Part shown: positions 25,065-33,072 of the stretch, piece by piece
How the letters are laid out: every line of letters begins with the position of its first letter
Position numbering within the stretch: the first letter of the stretch is position 1
Assembly (NCBI GenBank): GCA_021844945.1
Contig: JAKBSJ010000001.1
Location: 1 to 64,000, forward strand
Reading direction: 5' to 3'
Source: Thermoplasmata archaeon
GTDB lineage: Archaea > Thermoplasmatota > Thermoplasmata > Lutacidiplasmatales > UBA184
Length of the DNA: 64,000 bases
Position numbers and translations under genes: made by a program
The notes under the pieces: generated by a model
The model's input: only the letters and a program-made list of their open reading frames with translations
What the model was told of the DNA's origin: nothing
Database searches by the model: none

Positions 25065-26050
25065 CGCCGACGGTCCTGGTCCTCGCGGAGGCGAGCGGCG
25101 GCCTCCTGACCGGCCCCACGAAGGAAGCGATCGGAGTCGCCCGGACCCTCGCGGGGCCCGACGGATCGCTCGCGGCAGTGACCATGGGCGGACCGTCCGC
25201 GCTCGAAGCGCTCGCCCCGTTCGGGCCGAAGGAGGTCTGGGTGGCCGACGTGCCGCCGGAGGCGGCGACGAGCGGCGCCGTAGCCGCCCTGGCCGCCCAC
25301 GCCGCGGACGAGAGCCGGGCCGCAATCGTCCTGCTCGGAGGAACGACGTTCGGTCGGGACGTCACCGGCCGGCTGGCCGTGCGCTGGGGAGCGGCCGCGG
25401 CGACCGGCGCGACGGAGGTCGCGATCGCGGGCCCCGAAGAGGTCCACGTCCGCCGACCGGTCTTCGGAGGACGAGCGACCGAGATGCGTCGGCTCGTCGG
25501 CCCGCGCACGGTCATTGCGCTGCGTCCGCACGCGTTCGCCGAGGCTGCGGCCTCGGCGGGGACCCCGACGGTGCACGTGCTCGATCGCTCCGTGATACCC
25601 GCGACGGAGGGGGCTGCGCGGCGACGGTCGCTAGATCCGGCGGAGCCGGGATCGGGTCCTTCGCTCTCCGACGCGACGATCGTCGTATCGGGAGGTCGCG
25701 GGATGCGCGCCGCGGAGAACTTCCACCTCATCGAGGAGCTTGCCCAATCGCTCGGAGCAGCCGTCGGAGCGTCGCGCGCGGTCACCGATGCCGGTTGGCG
25801 CCCGACCTCCTTCCAAATCGGACAGACCGGGCGCGCCGTCTCTCCCCAGCTCTACATCGCGGTCGGGATCTCCGGGGCGATCCAGCATGTCGTGGGGATG
25901 GTCAGCTCTCGCACGATCGTCGCGATCAACACCGATGCCAGCGCGCCGATCTTCAAGGTCGCGGACTACGGACTCGTCGGCGACGCGCTGACGATCCTGC
26001 CCGCGCTGACGCGCGAGGTCCGCAAAGTGCGGGGACTCCCGGCGAACTAG
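25061..26050 (+). CDS. etfA: Electron transfer flavoprotein, alpha subunit
   Basis: EtfA (329 residues) carries the FAD. The C-terminal domain holds the conserved pieces [58 protein letters not shown] and [21 protein letters not shown]. The N-terminal domain ([10 protein letters not shown]) is the usual Rossmann-like half. Its ATG overlaps the etfB stop. The 3' end overlaps the end of the convergent fixC gene by 4 nt, so the ETF and its likely electron acceptor sit tail to tail. Confidence 0.95.
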   Translation: MTPTVLVLAEASGGLLTGPTKEAIGVARTLAGPDGSLAAVTMGGPSALEALAPFGPKEVWVADVPPEAATSGAVAALAAHAADESRAAIVLLGGTTFGRDVTGRLAVRWGAAAATGATEVAIAGPEEVHVRRPVFGGRATEMRRLVGPRTVIALRPHAFAEAAASAGTPTVHVLDRSVIPATEGAARRRSLDPAEPGSGPSLSDATIVVSGGRGMRAAENFHLIEELAQSLGAAVGASRAVTDAGWRPTSFQIGQTGRAVSPQLYIAVGISGAIQHVVGMVSSRTIVAINTDASAPIFKVADYGLVGDALTILPALTREVRKVRGLPAN

Positions 26051-27348
26051 AGGTAGCGGGCGACATCCGCTCCGTCGTGCAACAGCGTGGTCGTCGATAC
26101 GCCCGAGCGCTTGCGGACCTCCTGGAAGATCTTGCGCACGGTCCTCTTCGGCTGGGAGTCCTCGCTCATCATCGCGTGGAACAGCTCGACCGCCAACGCG
26201 GGGTAGGCGGTGTAGATCCGGGGATTCCACTTCACGCGGTCGATCCGAGCGAAGTCGCGGAAGTCTCCGAGGATGCCGCTCGCCTCGAGGCGCCGGTCGT
26301 ACTCCCGAAGGCGGGCCGCCGAAGCATCGTGGGCCGCGTCAGCGGCGAGGGCTGTTTCCGCGGCCTCGAGCCCGGAGCGGATCGCGTAGTTCATGCCCTG
26401 GATCACGATTCCGTTCGAGAACACGAAGCCGGCGGCGTCCCCCGCGATCATCCAACCCGCGCCCGAGAACGCCCTCGGGCGGCTCGCCCAACCGGAGCTG
26501 ATCAGCTTCGCTCCGTACTCGACGAGCTCTGCGCCGGCGAGACGGCTCTGGATCGCCGGATGGAGCTTGAACCGTTCGATCAGGTCGTGCGAGGCGGTGC
26601 GGTTCCCGAAGAGCGAACCGATGTTGACGATGAGCCCCAAGCTGAGAGTGTCGCGATTGGTGTAGAGGAAGCCTCCGGCCATGATCCCTTCGGGGAAGAT
26701 GCCGGCGACCCATTCCTCGGCGTGGCCCTCGTTGGGCCCGAGGTGGAACCGCTCCTCGATCGTTCGGCTCGAAAGAGCGTAGACCTCCTTGATCCCGAGC
26801 TCCGTCGCGGCCCCGTCGAGCCGCGCGTCCGGGCGGATCGGCGTGCCGAGGGAGAGCCGGGAGTTCGCACCGTCCGCGACGATCGTCACCGGGGCGCGCA
26901 TCTCCGCACCGTCCTGCACGATTCCGCGGACCGTGGTCCCCTCCCAGAGGAGCTTTTCGACCGGGACCCCCGAGACGACCGTCGCCCCCGCCGTCTCGGC
27001 CTCGTGCGCGAGCCAGGCATCGGTGCGCGCTCGAAGGACGGTGTGGGCCCCGTAGGGCGCCCGTCTCCACCGCTCGTCCTCGAGGTCGATGGAAACCGCC
27101 CCCTCCGCGGAGAGGAGGCCGAAGCGCTTGCGCACCACGTGCCGCTCGAGCGGCATCTCGTCCGTCCAGCGCGGGAGGATCCGGTCGAGGTCGTGGCCCC
27201 ATAGTACCCCTCCCGAGAGGTTCTTCGCACCCGCCTCGGGAGACCGTTCGACCAAGAGCACGTTCGCCCGGGCCTGAGCGAGCCGGATCGCGGCGGCCGA
27301 GCCGGCCATTCCGGCCCCGACCACGATCACATCGAAATCCTCTGGCAT
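26047..27348 (-). CDS. fixC: FixC-like ETF:quinone oxidoreductase flavoprotein
   Basis: This 433-residue FAD protein starts MPEDFDVIVVGAGMAGSAAA (Rossmann GxGxxG) and continues with the geranylgeranyl-reductase/FixC pattern: VLLVERSPEAGAKNLSGG, and WMIAGDAAGFVFSNGIVIQGMNYAIRSG for the second FAD motif. FixC-type proteins hand electrons from ETF to quinone at the membrane. The neighbouring convergent etfBA supports this. The ferredoxin-like partner FixX, or the fused Fe-S domain of mitochondrial ETF-QO, is absent from this window. Geranylgeranyl reductase is a less likely reading, given the KNLSGG loop and context. A CTTAATTTGG box lies 27-36 nt before the ATG. Confidence 0.88.
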   Translation of the reverse strand: MPEDFDVIVVGAGMAGSAAAIRLAQARANVLLVERSPEAGAKNLSGGVLWGHDLDRILPRWTDEMPLERHVVRKRFGLLSAEGAVSIDLEDERWRRAPYGAHTVLRARTDAWLAHEAETAGATVVSGVPVEKLLWEGTTVRGIVQDGAEMRAPVTIVADGANSRLSLGTPIRPDARLDGAATELGIKEVYALSSRTIEERFHLGPNEGHAEEWVAGIFPEGIMAGGFLYTNRDTLSLGLIVNIGSLFGNRTASHDLIERFKLHPAIQSRLAGAELVEYGAKLISSGWASRPRAFSGAGWMIAGDAAGFVFSNGIVIQGMNYAIRSGLEAAETALAADAAHDASAARLREYDRRLEASGILGDFRDFARIDRVKWNPRIYTAYPALAVELFHAMMSEDSQPKRTVRKIFQEVRKRSGVSTTTLLHDGADVARYL

Positions 27349-27443
27349 CAGCGCCCTTCCTCGGCACGGAAGCATCCAAATTAAGCGTGGGGTGGGGCGA
27401 TCGGAGCGGCGCCGCTATCAATCCTGCATCGTTGGGAGCCTCG

Positions 27444-28289
27444 ATGGGAGCGACAGATTGTCACGTGCACCTCAGCCCCCTGGACGGGATGCGGCCGGGA
27501 CCGCTCGCGATGCTGGGCGCGGGCACTCCCGAGCTCCGACGCGTGATCGAGCACCCGAAGGCGTTCCTCGAGATGCTGGATCGCGCGGGGGTCGAGCGGG
27601 CCGTCATCATCAACTATCTCAGCCCGAAGGTCATCGGCTACACCGAGCGGGTCAACGAGTTCTCCGCCCGCTATGCGCGCGCGGATCCGGCCCGTCTGAT
27701 CCCTTCCGGCGGCATCGAGGCGGATCATCCGGATCCGAAACGCGAGATCACGCGCCTGGTCCGCGAGATGGGCATCCGAGCGATCAAGCTGCATCCGCCG
27801 CATCAACTGTTCTATCCGAACGACTACCTCGAGGGTCGCCCCCATCCCCGCCTGCGCGAGATCTACGCGACGGCCGAGGAACTTCACATCCCCGTGATCT
27901 TCCATACGGGGACCTCCGTGTTCCCGCAGGCGCGCAACCGGTTCGGAGACCCTCTCCATCTCGACGACGTGGCCGTCGACTTCCCGCAGCTCACGATCGT
28001 GCTCGCCCACGCGGGCCGACCGATCTGGATGCAGCAAGCGCTCTTCCTCGCCCGGAGGTTCCCGAACGTCTGGCTCGAACTCTCGGGTATCCCTCCCGGC
28101 CGGCTACCGAGCTACCTGCCCCGCCTCGCCGAGTTCGCCTCCAAAGCGATTTTCGGCACCGATTGGCCGGGTCCCGGTGTCCGGGACCTGGGAGCGAACT
28201 TCGAGGCGTTCCGCGCGCTCGGCCTGCCGACCGATGTCCAGCGAGCGATCCTCGAAGAGAATCCGAAGAAGGTCTTTCGACCCGCGTAG
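27444..28289 (+). CDS. Amidohydrolase-superfamily protein (COG2159-like)
   Basis: A 281-residue TIM-barrel metal-dependent hydrolase. The metal ligands appear in order: DCHVHL at the N-terminus, VIFHTGTS in the middle, LAHAGRP after that, and FGTDWPG near the end. This arrangement matches the COG2159 group, which includes ACMSD-type decarboxylases and unspecific hydrolases; the substrate is unknown. The ATG at 27444 directly precedes the first strand, and the 19 track residues before it look unrelated. It is divergent from fixC. Confidence 0.85.
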   Translation: MGATDCHVHLSPLDGMRPGPLAMLGAGTPELRRVIEHPKAFLEMLDRAGVERAVIINYLSPKVIGYTERVNEFSARYARADPARLIPSGGIEADHPDPKREITRLVREMGIRAIKLHPPHQLFYPNDYLEGRPHPRLREIYATAEELHIPVIFHTGTSVFPQARNRFGDPLHLDDVAVDFPQLTIVLAHAGRPIWMQQALFLARRFPNVWLELSGIPPGRLPSYLPRLAEFASKAIFGTDWPGPGVRDLGANFEAFRALGLPTDVQRAILEENPKKVFRPA

Positions 28290-28346
28290 CCCGTCGGTTC
28301 CGTCGGCCGGTGGGCGGATGCCGCAGCCGGTTTCCGGCGCCCCTTT

Positions 28347-28356
28347 GCTAAATAGG
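28347..28356 (+). promoter_or_regulatory. TATA box of the aIF1A gene
   Basis: GCTAAATAGG lies 20-29 nt before the GTG at 28376 in otherwise GC-rich DNA. The spacing implies a leaderless or nearly leaderless mRNA and supports this GTG as the start. Confidence 0.5.
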
Positions 28357-28375
28357 CCGCTCGACTCGGTGCTTT

Positions 28376-28807
28376 GTGGCCGAGAACCAGGGCGAACCCG
28401 AACCCCGCCCACCGGCGACGGAGGAGCCCACCGCCGCGCCATCCCCTACCGTCGAGGTCGTCGAAGGGGGGGAGGAGGTAGGCCGCCTTCCGCTCCCGCG
28501 ACGCAACCGCGGCGAAACGTTCGCGATCGCCCGCCAGCTCCTCGGGGCGGCGCGCATCCGTGTGATGTGCGAGGATTCCGTCTCCCGGATGGGCCGGATC
28601 ACCGGGAAGATGAAGAAGAAGATGTGGATCCGCGAGGGCGATCTGCTGATCGTTCGCCCTTGGGGCTTTCAGGAGGGAAAGGCCGACATCCTGTTCCGGT
28701 ACAGCCGGACCCAGTCGCAGTACCTTTCACGAAGGAAGCTCCTCCCGCCGACGATGGACATCTTCTCCCCGACGGAGAGCGAACCGAACCCACCCGTCGC
28801 GACCTGA
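28376..28807 (+). CDS. eif1A: Translation initiation factor aIF1A
   Basis: aIF1A binds the A site of the small subunit during initiation. The OB fold is clear: RNRGETFAIARQLLGAARIRVMCEDSVSRMGRITGKMKKKMWIREGDLLIVRPW, then DILFRYSRTQSQYLSRRKLLP (quoted here only to mark order of the conserved core). At 143 residues it is longer than usual (about 100-110) because of a 40-residue acidic, Pro-rich N-terminal extension and a short C-terminal tail. It starts at a GTG with a TATA box at the right distance, so the extension is probably translated. The NAD(P)HX repair gene follows after 4 nt. Confidence 0.95.
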   Translation: MAENQGEPEPRPPATEEPTAAPSPTVEVVEGGEEVGRLPLPRRNRGETFAIARQLLGAARIRVMCEDSVSRMGRITGKMKKKMWIREGDLLIVRPWGFQEGKADILFRYSRTQSQYLSRRKLLPPTMDIFSPTESEPNPPVAT

Positions 28808-28811
28808 GCGT

Positions 28812-30299
28812 ATGGGGCCCACCGACCGCCGACCGCTCTCCGCCATCGAGAGCTCGGTCATCGAAGAGAATGCCGTCGCGCTCGGGGTCACGATCGACGG
28901 CCTGATGGAGAACGCCGGACGGGCGGTGGCCGAGGAGGCCGCGAAGCATCTCCCCCCCGCGCCGGCGCCGGTGGCGATCGTCGCCGGAACGGGGAACAAC
29001 GGAGGCGACGGCACTTCGGCGGCCTACTACCTCGCGCAATGGGGGTACGCTCCCGAGATATGGCTCGTCCGGCCGGCCTCGGAGATCCGTTCCCGCACGG
29101 CCCGCCGGTGCTTCGAACGCATCGAACGTCGCGCGCCGGTGCATCTCGGCGTCCCGACCCCGGAGGAGCTCCGCCGGTTCCCCTTGGTCGTCGACGCCCT
29201 GCTGGGGACTGGGCAGTCGGGGGCTCTTCGTGCCCCGTATGGTTCCGCGGTCACCGCGATCCAAGCGAGCGGGGTCCCGATCCTCTCCATCGACGAGCCG
29301 ACGGGACTCGGCGGTCCCGATGCGCTGAGGCCCCAGTGGACCGTCGCGCTCTCCGCCCTCAAAGAGGGGATGACCCCGGCCCGCTGCGGCGAACTCGTCC
29401 TCCGCGACATCGGGATTCCGGCGGAGGCATGGCTGCGCACCGGGCCCGGCGAGTTCGTCCTCTATCGGCCGGTCACCCTGCGCCGCGGACGCGGCCGCGC
29501 GGGCCGGATCCTCGTGATCGGTGGGGGTCCGTACTCGGGCGCTCCCGCGCTCGCCGCACTCTCTGCGCTGAGAACCGGGGCGGAGCGAGCTACCGTCCTC
29601 GCCCCCAAGGGCGCTGCGGAGCGGATCCAGGCGTTCAGCCCGAACCTCGTGGTTCGGGGGATCGGCACGGAGGCGTTCTCGCCGCACGACGTGGCGGAGA
29701 TCCTCTCCTTCGTGCGCGCCGCTCCTTCGAAGGCCATCGCGATCGGCATGGGCGCGGGCCGCTCCCCCGGGACACTTGCCGTGGTCGAGCAGCTCCTCCG
29801 TGAACTCCCGGCGCCGCTCCCCATCGTGGTCGACGCCGACGCGCTGGAGGTCGTCGGCCGAGGCGTGTGGACCGAGCGCTCGCTCGTCGCGACGCCCAAC
29901 GCGGGGGAATACGCGCGGGTATTCGGTGGGGACGCTGCGCGCCCCCTGTCCGAGCAGATCGATGGAGCGCAGCGCGTTGCGCGCGAGCGGGGCATCCTGC
30001 TCGTCGTGAAAGGAGAGCCCGACATCGTCACCGACGGGCACGTGGCGATCCAGAACTACCATCATCACATCGCCCAGACGGTTTCGGGCGTCGGGGACGT
30101 CCTCGCGGGGACGCTGGCGAGCCTGCTCGCACAGGGTCTTGCCCCATTGCACGCGGCCCGTCTCGGAACCTTCTGGGTGGGCGACGCGGGCATCCGAGCT
30201 GCGGGGCGGAAAAGCTTCGGCGTGATGGCGACCGATATCGTGGAAGAGCTCCCGTCCTCGCTGCTCGCCGGATTGGACCGGATCGCACGGAGCGGCTAG
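28812..30299 (+). CDS. nnr: Bifunctional NAD(P)H-hydrate epimerase/dehydratase
   Basis: This 495-residue fusion repairs damaged NAD(P)HX. The N-terminal epimerase (YjeF_N) has MENAGRAVAEEAAKHL, AGTGNNGGDGTSAAYYL and VDALLGTGQSG. The C-terminal ADP-dependent dehydratase has ILVIGGGPYSGAPALAALSAL, VVDADALEV and TPNAGEYARVFG. The catalytic-loop motif normally read as GTGDVLAG is here GVGDVLAG, a Thr-to-Val change at a normally conserved site. The dehydratase core otherwise looks intact. It follows the aIF1A gene after 4 nt and is probably co-transcribed with it. Confidence 0.94.
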   Translation: MGPTDRRPLSAIESSVIEENAVALGVTIDGLMENAGRAVAEEAAKHLPPAPAPVAIVAGTGNNGGDGTSAAYYLAQWGYAPEIWLVRPASEIRSRTARRCFERIERRAPVHLGVPTPEELRRFPLVVDALLGTGQSGALRAPYGSAVTAIQASGVPILSIDEPTGLGGPDALRPQWTVALSALKEGMTPARCGELVLRDIGIPAEAWLRTGPGEFVLYRPVTLRRGRGRAGRILVIGGGPYSGAPALAALSALRTGAERATVLAPKGAAERIQAFSPNLVVRGIGTEAFSPHDVAEILSFVRAAPSKAIAIGMGAGRSPGTLAVVEQLLRELPAPLPIVVDADALEVVGRGVWTERSLVATPNAGEYARVFGGDAARPLSEQIDGAQRVARERGILLVVKGEPDIVTDGHVAIQNYHHHIAQTVSGVGDVLAGTLASLLAQGLAPLHAARLGTFWVGDAGIRAAGRKSFGVMATDIVEELPSSLLAGLDRIARSG

Positions 30300-30317
30300 G
30301 CCGGTCGTCGCTCCCGG

Positions 30318-30977
30318 TCAGACGTAGCGCATCCGCGCGCGGATCTCCCGCGCGCGCGCACGAACCTCGGTGTGGCTCGCGGGGTTCCCCTCCGCGTATC
30401 CGGCGAGGAACTTCTTCAGGAGCGCGTCGCCCTTCGGCGACAGCGCCCTCAGGTCCTCGTCCACCAGATGGAGGTCAATGCCCAGCTCCTCGACGCCGGC
30501 GTTACGCGTCCCCATCGAGAGATCGATCAGCGCGGCGGGGCCGTTCGGGCCCTCCGGGAACAGAACGTTGGAACTCGTGAGGTCCCCATGCGCGATCCCG
30601 CCCGCGTGGAGCCGACCGAGCGCGACCCCGAGCGAGCGAACCATGGTGCGAAGCGCGTCCGGGTCGAAGCCGGGATCCTCGAGACAGGCGCGCAGGGTCG
30701 AGCCCGGGAGCTCTTCCAAGATCAGACGGTGGCGGGCGAGATCGACGTCGTAGACGATCGGCGTTCGCACGCCGAGCCGGCGCGCTTCGACCAACAGCCG
30801 CACCTCGGCGCGGGTCCGCTCGGTGCGCAGTCGCTGGTCCAGCGCTTTCGGGCGATACCCCTTTGCATCCCGCTCCTTCGCGATGGCGGCGAGTCCCATC
30901 CACTCGACCCGTCGGAGCGAAGCCTCCGCTCCGCGGGATAGGGGGGTCTTACCTTCGCCCGGCTCTTCGTCCGCCAT
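30318..30977 (-). CDS. bud32: KEOPS complex kinase Bud32
   Basis: Bud32 is the small atypical kinase/ATPase of KEOPS, which makes t6A37 in tRNA. The sequence shows LSRGAEASLRR (P-loop-like start), RDAKGYRPKALDQRLRTERTRAEVRLLVEARRLGV (the RxP...LD..lR..RT..E block of the family), the catalytic loop IAHGDLTSSNVL and the metal loop LIDLSMG. At 219 residues it is a free-standing Bud32, not the Kae1-Bud32 fusion found in many Euryarchaeota. No other KEOPS gene lies in the window. It is convergent with nnr, 18 nt away. Confidence 0.92.
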   Translation of the reverse strand: MADEEPGEGKTPLSRGAEASLRRVEWMGLAAIAKERDAKGYRPKALDQRLRTERTRAEVRLLVEARRLGVRTPIVYDVDLARHRLILEELPGSTLRACLEDPGFDPDALRTMVRSLGVALGRLHAGGIAHGDLTSSNVLFPEGPNGPAALIDLSMGTRNAGVEELGIDLHLVDEDLRALSPKGDALLKKFLAGYAEGNPASHTEVRARAREIRARMRYV

Positions 30978-31088
30978 ACGGTCCCTCTCGTGCCGAGGGC
31001 GAGCCCGGGCCTTTCAAAACCCTTGGCGAGGGACAGCGTCCAGCGGCTCGCTTAAGCCGCGGGGGCGCGTCCGCCCGTAGAGGCTCCC

Positions 31089-31874
31089 ATGGCACCCTCC
31101 GAACTGATCGGGCGCAAGACCGAAGAAGACGGGGTCGAGATCCTCGTGCTGAAGAACCCTCCCGTGAACGCGTTGAGCACGTCGCTCATCGCGGCGCTCG
31201 GCGAACAAGTGGCGGCGATCGGGTCCGACCGACGCTCCCGGGTCGTCATCGTGACGGGGGACGGCCAGTACTTCAGCGCCGGCGCTGACGTGAAGGAGAT
31301 GGCCGCGATGGACATGACTCAGGCGCCTCAGGTGGTTGCGAAGGGGCTCGAGACCTTCGCTCGATTGGAGAACCTTGCGACCCCCGTGATCGCGGCGATC
31401 AACGGCCTTGCGATCGGTGGGGGGCTCGAGCTCGCGCTCTCGTGCGATATGCGCATCGCCGGAGAGTCGGCCAAGCTGGGGGCTCCAGAGACCAAGCTGG
31501 GCCTGATACCGGCCTACGGAGGGACCCAACGATTGCCGCGGTTGGTCGGGGCCGCGAAGGCGAAAGAACTGGTGTTCACCGGCGCGATGATCGGCGCGGC
31601 CGACGCGCTGCGGATCGGTCTCGTGAACAAGACCGTCCCCGCCGGTCACGAGCTCCGAGCCGCGCGCGACCTCGCTCATACCATCGCACAGAACTCCCCG
31701 ATAGCGGTGCAGGCCGCCAAACGGGCGATTCGCGGCGGCCAGGACCGCCCCTTCGCCGAAGGGCTCGCGCTCGAGTCCGAGCTCTTCCGCACCGAGGTCC
31801 TTCCCGGGAAGGACCTTCCCGAGGGGCTCGCGGCGTTCGTGGAGCGCCGCCCGCCCAAGTTCCCGGGGGCCTAG
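31089..31874 (+). CDS. Enoyl-CoA hydratase/crotonase-family protein
   Basis: Crotonase-fold enzyme of 261 residues that hydrates enoyl-CoA to 3-hydroxyacyl-CoA. The CoA and oxyanion-hole segments are TGDGQYFSAGADVKEM and AINGLAIGGGLELALSCDMRIA. Both catalytic glutamates of true hydratases are in place, one in GGLELALSC and one in APETKLGLIPAYGGTQRL, which favours hydratase over isomerase activity. A GCTTAAGCC box lies about 40 nt before the ATG. Four nt separate it from the next acyl-CoA dehydrogenase gene, so the two beta-oxidation enzymes are co-expressed. Confidence 0.93.
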   Translation: MAPSELIGRKTEEDGVEILVLKNPPVNALSTSLIAALGEQVAAIGSDRRSRVVIVTGDGQYFSAGADVKEMAAMDMTQAPQVVAKGLETFARLENLATPVIAAINGLAIGGGLELALSCDMRIAGESAKLGAPETKLGLIPAYGGTQRLPRLVGAAKAKELVFTGAMIGAADALRIGLVNKTVPAGHELRAARDLAHTIAQNSPIAVQAAKRAIRGGQDRPFAEGLALESELFRTEVLPGKDLPEGLAAFVERRPPKFPGA

Positions 31875-31878
31875 CGAT

Positions 31879-33072
31879 ATGCCGTTCGAGTTCTCGTTCA
31901 CCGCCGACCAGGAGGCGTTCCGGGACGCCGTGCGCACCTTCCTCCAGAAGGAGGTGGCGCCCATCGTGGGGGAGATGGACGAAAAGGAGGAGTTCCCCCG
32001 TGGGACCGTCCGTCGGATGCAGGAAGAGGGATACTTCGGAGTCCCGGTCCCCGAGGAGTACGGGGGACTCGGTCTTGGCAAGGTCGGCTACTGCATTCTT
32101 TTGGAGGAGCTCGGCAAGGTCGACGCGTCGCACGGAACGATCGTCGGGGCTCACACCTCGCTGGGAACGACGCCGTTGCTCTACTACGGAAGCGAGGCCC
32201 AGAAGAAGAAGTGGCTCGTTCCGGCCGCGAAGGGAGAGAAACTTCTGGCCTACAGCTTGACCGAGCCCGGCTCGGGATCCGACTCCGGTGCCGTCCACAC
32301 GACCGCCGAGCCGGACGGCGATGGCTGGGTGCTGAACGGAACGAAGCTCTACTGCACGAACGGCCGCGAGGCCGACACGGTCATCGTAATGGCGGCGAAC
32401 AACGTCAAGCTCGGTCCCAACGGAGGCGTCACCGCCTTCCTCGTCGATACGAACCTTCCCGGCTTCCGGGTCGGGCGCTGCGAGAAGAAGATGGGCCTCC
32501 ACGGCACCTCCACCGCGGAATTGATCCTCGATCACGTGCGCGTCGGAGCGGACGCGGTACTCGGAGAGGTCGGCAAGGGGTTCCACGTCGCGATGACCGC
32601 CCTGGACGTGGGTCGCGTTTCGCTCGGAGCTGCGTCCCTCGGCGGGATGCAGGCCGCGACGCGCGAGGCGATCGAGTTCTCCAAGAACCGGACCCAGTTC
32701 GGGCTCCCGATCAGCGAGTACGAGGTCATCCAGTTCAAGCTCGCCGATATGGCGATGAAGATTCACGCCCTCCGATTCATGGTCTACCATGCGGCGGCGC
32801 GTCAGGATGCTCTCGGCCACGATCCCACCCGGTGGTCGCGCCTGGAACGGCAGGACAAGACCCGCGAGGCCGCGATCGTCAAGTGCCTCGCATCCGAGTG
32901 GGCGAGCGAGGTCATCGACGAGGCACTCCAGATCCACGGCGGTCTGGGCTACATCCGGGGAACGCCGATCGAGCGCGCGTATCGCGATGCGAGGATCAGC
33001 GAGATCTTCGAGGGCACGAACGAGATCCAGCGCCTCGTGGTCTCGCGCGACCTGCTCGCGCGCGGGATTTAA
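31879..33072 (+). CDS. Acyl-CoA dehydrogenase (second copy)
   Basis: A 397-residue acyl-CoA dehydrogenase. Motifs include YSLTEPGSGSDSGAVHTTA, KKMGLHGTSTAELILDHVRV, KNRTQFGLPISEYEVIQFK and IHGGLGYIRGTPIERAYRDARI. The base glutamate is in EIFEGTNEIQRLVVSRDLL, the same position as in the first copy at 23.1 kb. It differs in length and in the substrate-lining residues, so the two probably prefer different acyl chains. It is downstream of crotonase in the same operon, and its end overlaps the end of the convergent acyl-CoA ligase by 4 nt. Confidence 0.95.
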   Translation: MPFEFSFTADQEAFRDAVRTFLQKEVAPIVGEMDEKEEFPRGTVRRMQEEGYFGVPVPEEYGGLGLGKVGYCILLEELGKVDASHGTIVGAHTSLGTTPLLYYGSEAQKKKWLVPAAKGEKLLAYSLTEPGSGSDSGAVHTTAEPDGDGWVLNGTKLYCTNGREADTVIVMAANNVKLGPNGGVTAFLVDTNLPGFRVGRCEKKMGLHGTSTAELILDHVRVGADAVLGEVGKGFHVAMTALDVGRVSLGAASLGGMQAATREAIEFSKNRTQFGLPISEYEVIQFKLADMAMKIHALRFMVYHAAARQDALGHDPTRWSRLERQDKTREAAIVKCLASEWASEVIDEALQIHGGLGYIRGTPIERAYRDARISEIFEGTNEIQRLVVSRDLLARGI

